Part shown: positions 60,341 to 64,000 of the stretch, in pieces | How the letters are laid out: each line of letters begins with the position of its first letter | How positions within the stretch are numbered: the stretch's first letter is position 1 | Source: Paragorgia papillata | Lineage: Eukaryota > Cnidaria > Anthozoa > Scleralcyonacea > Coralliidae | Assembly: GCA_035771165.1 (NCBI GenBank) | Contig: JAWNZC010000468.1 | Coordinates: 837,501-901,500, forward strand | Direction of reading: 5' to 3' | Length of the DNA: 64,000 nt | Program-made: the position numbers and the translations under genes | Notes under the pieces: generated by a model | Databases searched by the model: none | What the model saw: the letters and a program-made list of their open reading frames with translations, nothing else | What the model was told of the DNA's origin: nothing

Positions 60341-60763
60341 TATATAAACAACTCGTCCCTCGTGGTTGTCGGGCCGCGATAACAGTGTGACCTGTCCATG
60401 ATGCAATAGAGCCTGCGGAGGAGGCAGGACACCACTCGGCCAGCAGAGACTGGGATCAACCACTATGGCACTGATGGGCCTATGGCACTTATGGGCCATG
60501 CCACTATTTTTTTTAAATTTTTATTTTTATTTTAAATTAAAGAAAAAACTGTATTGAAATAATAAAAATAGTTAGGAAAAAAACCAACTATGAAATAAAA
60601 TAAAACGAAAAAAAAAAAAAAAATAAATAAAATAAAACAAAATAAATTAAAATTTAATGAAAATAAAAGTATTTAAAAAAAAATATTAATTGTTTTGAAA
60701 TGAAAAATCATGTAAAGATATTAAAGAATACAAAAAATGCTATGGCACTCCTGGGCCACCATA

Positions 60764-61556
60764 GACGTGACAGAGCAGACGTCTGTGGCTGGAACTTTTA
60801 GTGTAAGTTATTGGAACGTTTTTTTATTATCTTTTTAATGTGGAAAACGATAACCCGGTTTACGGCATATGATATTCTACCCGAATAATTTAAAAAACGT
60901 AAATAACAGATAGTATATATTCTGAAATATAATAAATAGTGACGTCACTGACGTGGTAGTTATTATAATATTTTACTCTGGCAGTCTGGCTAATGCTAAA
61001 CGTCAATGGGAAAGCTCCAGGACAAGAAGAAGTTATTTCGAGTAAACGAAAGCTAACGATGCAATAACTCGGTTTTCGGTTGAGTCATTTGGCCTGGATT
61101 AACGCGCGCAGAGTAAAATTTAATAATTTTACAATGCTTTCTTTTCACCCTCTCGAATTATCCTTTCCTTTTCACGAACAACACGGCTATTTCTACGCAA
61201 GCTGTTCGTGAAAGTGATCGCTTTCCCAGCGGTTTTTAGTAAATAGATCAAAGTGTATATCGATTATCAATATATCCCACGGTACATTGAAATAAGACAC
61301 AAAGACTGCGATTTATATAAAGGTTGGAGGGGGGGGGGGGGAGGGGCGGCGGTCGCCGCCCAATCGACGCCACAACCGTTTTTGAGGCAGTGCGATATTC
61401 GATGAGAAACCTTGGAAATGAAAAAATGGAATGTTTTATTTTGAAGAAATGTTTTCTACATTCTTAGCTCTCTAGGACGTAGTGCATGCAATAAATAATA
61501 AAAATGCAGCTTTAATTCAGAATTCTGCTCCCAGAACATGAAATTTGCTTCAAATA
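60764..61556 (+). pseudogene. Paralogue copy 1, 3' exons after the transposon
   Basis: GAGCAGACGTCTGTGGCTGG continues exon 2 of the copy-1 gene (donor GTAAGT at about 60801). At about 61325-61545 the sequence matches exon 3 and its flank in copy 2 (GTGCGATATT, GTGCATGC-AATAAATA, AAAATGCAGCTTT), but the coding part is badly degraded. This places copy 1 and copy 2 as a tandem duplication of roughly 0.9 kb, apart from insertions. Confidence 0.65.
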
Positions 61557-61978
61557 AGACATTACTGATATTGATTCTATGTAACGTGAATAGTTGAATG
61601 GCAAAATATTTTTTTAATTAGAACTTTCATTTGTTGTTATATTGAGGTTTGTATTTCCAAAATGGTAATGAGGATGACGTCAATGTAGGCATTTGTGCGT
61701 GTTTTTTTCTTTTCTTATGATAAACCGCTTGAAGATTTTAATGAAAAAAAATGATAAAATACAGAATATACTGTTCAAGTATTCCATTAACATGTGAATT
61801 GGGTAATATTTCTGCTGTAACGGAACACTGTGTATGCAAATTATGCCTACATAGACGTCATCCTCATTACCATTTTGGAAATACAAACCTCAATATAACA
61901 ACAAATAAAAATTCAAATAAAAAACTATTTTGGCATTCAACTATACACATTAAATAGAATCTATATGCAGTAATATCA
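61557..61978. repeat. MITE with about 140-bp TIRs
   Basis: GTTGTTATATTGAGGTTTG and TATTTCCAAAATGGTAATG and AGGATGACGTC on the left are matched inverted on the right (GACGTCATCCTCATTACC, CAAACCTCAATATAACAAC). The outer arms GACATTACTG/CAGTAATATC also pair. It separates the two paralogues. Confidence 0.85.
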
Positions 61979-62009
61979 TATAAGGGTTTATAAGCACTTT
62001 AAGCATGTA

Positions 62010-63533
62010 TTGTTTAAAGTATTTTTCGCGTTTCTCGTTATTAAAATTAAGGGCTGCTCAAGTGAGGATGAATCAGAACGTTTTTCTCTTGATATACCGA
62101 AACCGAAAGGTTTGGTTAACTGGTTGGAGCGGTATCAAGTTGATGAAGAGCACGTTGCTTTAAAGAAGGTTTTGGATTTTAGCAAGGTAATGATTATTAA
62201 ATAAAGTAATGATTACAAAAATACGCGATTATAAAAAGAAATTCGCTCAAATGAAGTTGTCAGATATGAACCGATATTATCATTGCACATTGCTTATAGG
62301 GTTCCTTCTCAACTGATACTGTTTACGTAACAGAGCAGACGTCTGTGGATGGAACTTTTAGTGTAAGTTATTGCAACAGTTTTTTTTTTACCTTTTTAAT
62401 GTAGAAATCAGCGTAATGGTTAATTAAGAGACTTTCGCATCCACGAGTCTTGTATTGTCTAATTAATTCATTTAACCATTTTAATAATAGAGTGATGGTA
62501 GTACCACGGAGGGAAGTCCGTCCATCTTGCGCTGTCTTGAAAGTGATGATCAGTTAAAAGCACGGATTAAGAAAGTAGGTGGAACCCGCTTTCACTCCAT
62601 TTTACATACATCGAAGCCGGAAAAGGGGGTGGAGCGGGCAAGGGTCGGCGGCACTGATATCCACCGCGCAATCGACACCGGGACCGGTTTTTTTGAGGTA
62701 GTGCGATATTAGGGCAAAATGGAATGTTTTATTAGTTGGGGGGGGGATCCTATATTCCTAGCTCTCTAGCTAGGGCGTATGTATATGTGCATGCGATAAA
62801 TACCAAAAATGCAGCTTTCATGCAGAATGCTGCTAGAACATGAAATTGCAGGAATCGTTTAACCATGTATCTCGCGTTTCTCGGAGTTGGTTTTCTATGT
62901 TTGACCTCGACATTTTTTGTTCCGCAAAACCTACGTCATTATCTTAACGATAGCTAGCCTAATTGATTTAAGGTAAAAAGCGTTTTAAGTTGCTGCTCAA
63001 AATGAAGAAAAAAATATTGTAGAAAGTTACAGATTTCAAAATTTCCGGGGGACCATCTCCCCAGACCACCCTAGATTGTATCAGAGACGAGAAATCCTAC
63101 AATTATCCAAAATGATCCTATGGCTATGGCAAATGTTAGTAGACCAATCTCTCCACAATCACTTTGCAGAACGTACATTCAGTCTCAGCTTCCTTCTACG
63201 TCTACTTCGCCCACACCAATATGGCATTCAGGACTGTCGCCGTATCACTACGAACTTATTGTACTGCCCGCAATTGTTCGAAAATGCTATGGATGCGGAA
63301 ACGAATTTGTGGATAAATATCGACAACATCCTTATAACATTGTTGTGAAGCACGTGGATAGACGTTTAATGCGAAAGGACCCATTCATGGGATCCTTTGT
63401 TTATAGCGTAGATTTTACTAACACGTACTATCATCCCAGTTTGGAACACATCAGACGTAAAAACCCGCTGTTTACTGGCCTAGTGCGTTTGTCGTCAAAC
63501 CTCTACGCATTGCTTAGTGCTTTGCAAAAGTAA
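62010..63533 (+). CDS. Paralogue copy 2: unrecognised multi-exon gene with CxxC motif
   Basis: Exon 1 (to 62186) reads SSEDESERFSLDIPKPKG and WLERYQVDEEHVALKKVL, donor GTAATG. Exon 2 (about 62300-62365) GSFSTDTVYVTEQTSVDGTF, donor GTAAGT. Exon 3 (about 62492-62697) SDGSTTEGSPSILRC and RCLESDDQLKARIKKVGG, donor GTAGTG. All three junctions are phase 0. Exon 4 (about 63086-63533) reads YELIVLPAIVRKCYGCGNEF, NIVVKHVDRRLMRKDP and SVDFTNTYYHPSLEH, where CYGCG plus later His residues may bind zinc. Frames are open throughout. The true start is uncertain: copy 1 supplies an ATG with MSKTSIIRK, absent here. Exon 4 may splice on at GTAAGT (63531). The family looks repeated in genomes of this type but I cannot name a function. 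Confidence 0.6.
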
Positions 63534-63753
63534 GTGTCAGAAAGCAACAATTTAAATATACAGATTACTGGTTAGTTGTATTTAGCAATATTATAGCTCA
63601 GTATACATCGATCATTTGGGGCAATAATATTGTTGTTATTAATATTAAATAAAGGGTATATAAGACTAGTTGTGCCAAATAAAACGTCAAACTTCTTATT
63701 ATTCTAATTCAATTCAAACTGCCTTAAATAATAGGCTAGCCTATATTATAATA
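63534..63753. other. Intron or flank, nothing recognised
   Basis: AT-rich sequence downstream of a GTAAGT donor-like site. No motif seen. Confidence 0.3.
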
Positions 63754-63929
63754 TCCTATAGAGCGTTTTCATCTGACGTCACGGCGGCCATATTGGTGTA
63801 CCAAAACAATGAAATGGCGGCCATATTGGTGTACGGTATGGGAATTAGCTCTTTCTTATTCAAATATTTCGTATCGTTTCACCACCCCCATGGGGCCACC
63901 GATCACGTGAGTGAAAACGCTCTATAGGC
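63754..63929. repeat. MITE with CCTATAGAGCGTTTTCA ends
   Basis: CCTATAGAGCGTTTTCATCT on the left is matched by GAGTGAAAACGCTCTATAGG on the right. The inside has two copies of GGCGGCCATATTGGTGTAC (about 63783 and 63815). A related fragment lies at about 59690-59998 in the 7.3-kb element. Confidence 0.85.
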
Positions 63930-64000
63930 ATTCTCATTTATATATATATATAGGCATGCAAAATGGACTTTCTTTAAGTACGTAATGGTATTACATTGAA

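Larger units (their letters stand above)
53452..60763. mobile_element. 7.3-kb TIR transposon carrying integrase and alpha-kinase-like genes
   Basis: The termini are TAATGGTGGCCCAGGAGTGC and TATGGTGGCCCAGGAGTGC (complement). The TIRs are about 335 bp (53452-53789 and 60431-60763) and nearly identical, apart from length changes in A/T runs. The flanks are GACCTGTG and GACGTGAC, a probable diverged 8-bp duplication (6 bp cannot be excluded). The paralogue at 62320 has TACGTAAC there with no insert, a natural empty site. The element carries an integrase reading inward from the left TIR and an alpha-kinase-like gene from the right TIR, the same plan as the 11-kb element. It contains further foldbacks. 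Both genes show frame lesions, so it is inactive here. Confidence 0.85.

Overview
The window looks like a piece of a repeat-rich, AT-rich invertebrate genome, most likely a cnidarian or similar marine animal. This is inferred from spliced genes with GT-AG introns and from the mix of elements: a Helitron with OTU and RPA modules, CR1/L2-type LINEs with an SGNH ORF1, Penelope-like elements, an EnSpm/CACTA element, and integrase-core transposons. No species can be named from sequence alone. Almost every recognisable coding region belongs to a mobile element or is interrupted by one. No rRNA gene or CRISPR array was seen.

Left part (1-20840). A broken GIY-YIG reverse transcriptase element (2-1140) and a tRNA-like palindrome lead into a CAGR-type microsatellite split by three same-strand LINEs. 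LINE A (1951-2059 plus 10796-14017), LINE B (14142-15389) and LINE C (15467-19884) are separated by (CAGA)n, (CAGG)n and (GGCA)n/(AGAGAC)n tracts. An 8.7-kb Helitron (2060-10795) with OTU protease, Rep-helicase and RPA genes sits inside the LINE A 3' UTR. LINE B supplies the unoccupied target sequence, so the insertion point is known to within about one base.

Centre (20852-39703). A divergent host gene pair, a small coiled-coil protein on the minus strand from 22491 and a protein kinase on the plus strand from 34134, is split by an 11.0-kb TIR transposon (22880-33900, 6-bp target duplication GCAACA). It carries a DDE integrase and, convergently, a HECT ubiquitin ligase. The integrase is itself split by a Mutator-like long-TIR element with a 9-bp duplication. 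The kinase carries a LINE fragment in exon 1 with a 7-bp duplication, a MITE and a Penelope-like element in introns, and further frame lesions.

Right part (39704-64000). This holds a degenerate EnSpm/CACTA transposase (41798-46308), a RecQ-like helicase remnant between diverged inverted arms (47540-49750), and two paralogous copies of an unrecognised multi-exon gene (53112 onward and 62010-63533). The first copy is split by a 7.3-kb TIR transposon (53452-60763) with a second type of integrase plus, convergently, an alpha-kinase-like gene. Small foldback MITEs are scattered throughout.

Main message: two TIR transposons share one plan. An integrase reads inward from the left TIR, and a signalling enzyme (HECT ligase or alpha-kinase) reads inward from the right TIR. 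A separate CAGR microsatellite locus appears to have received LINEs repeatedly.
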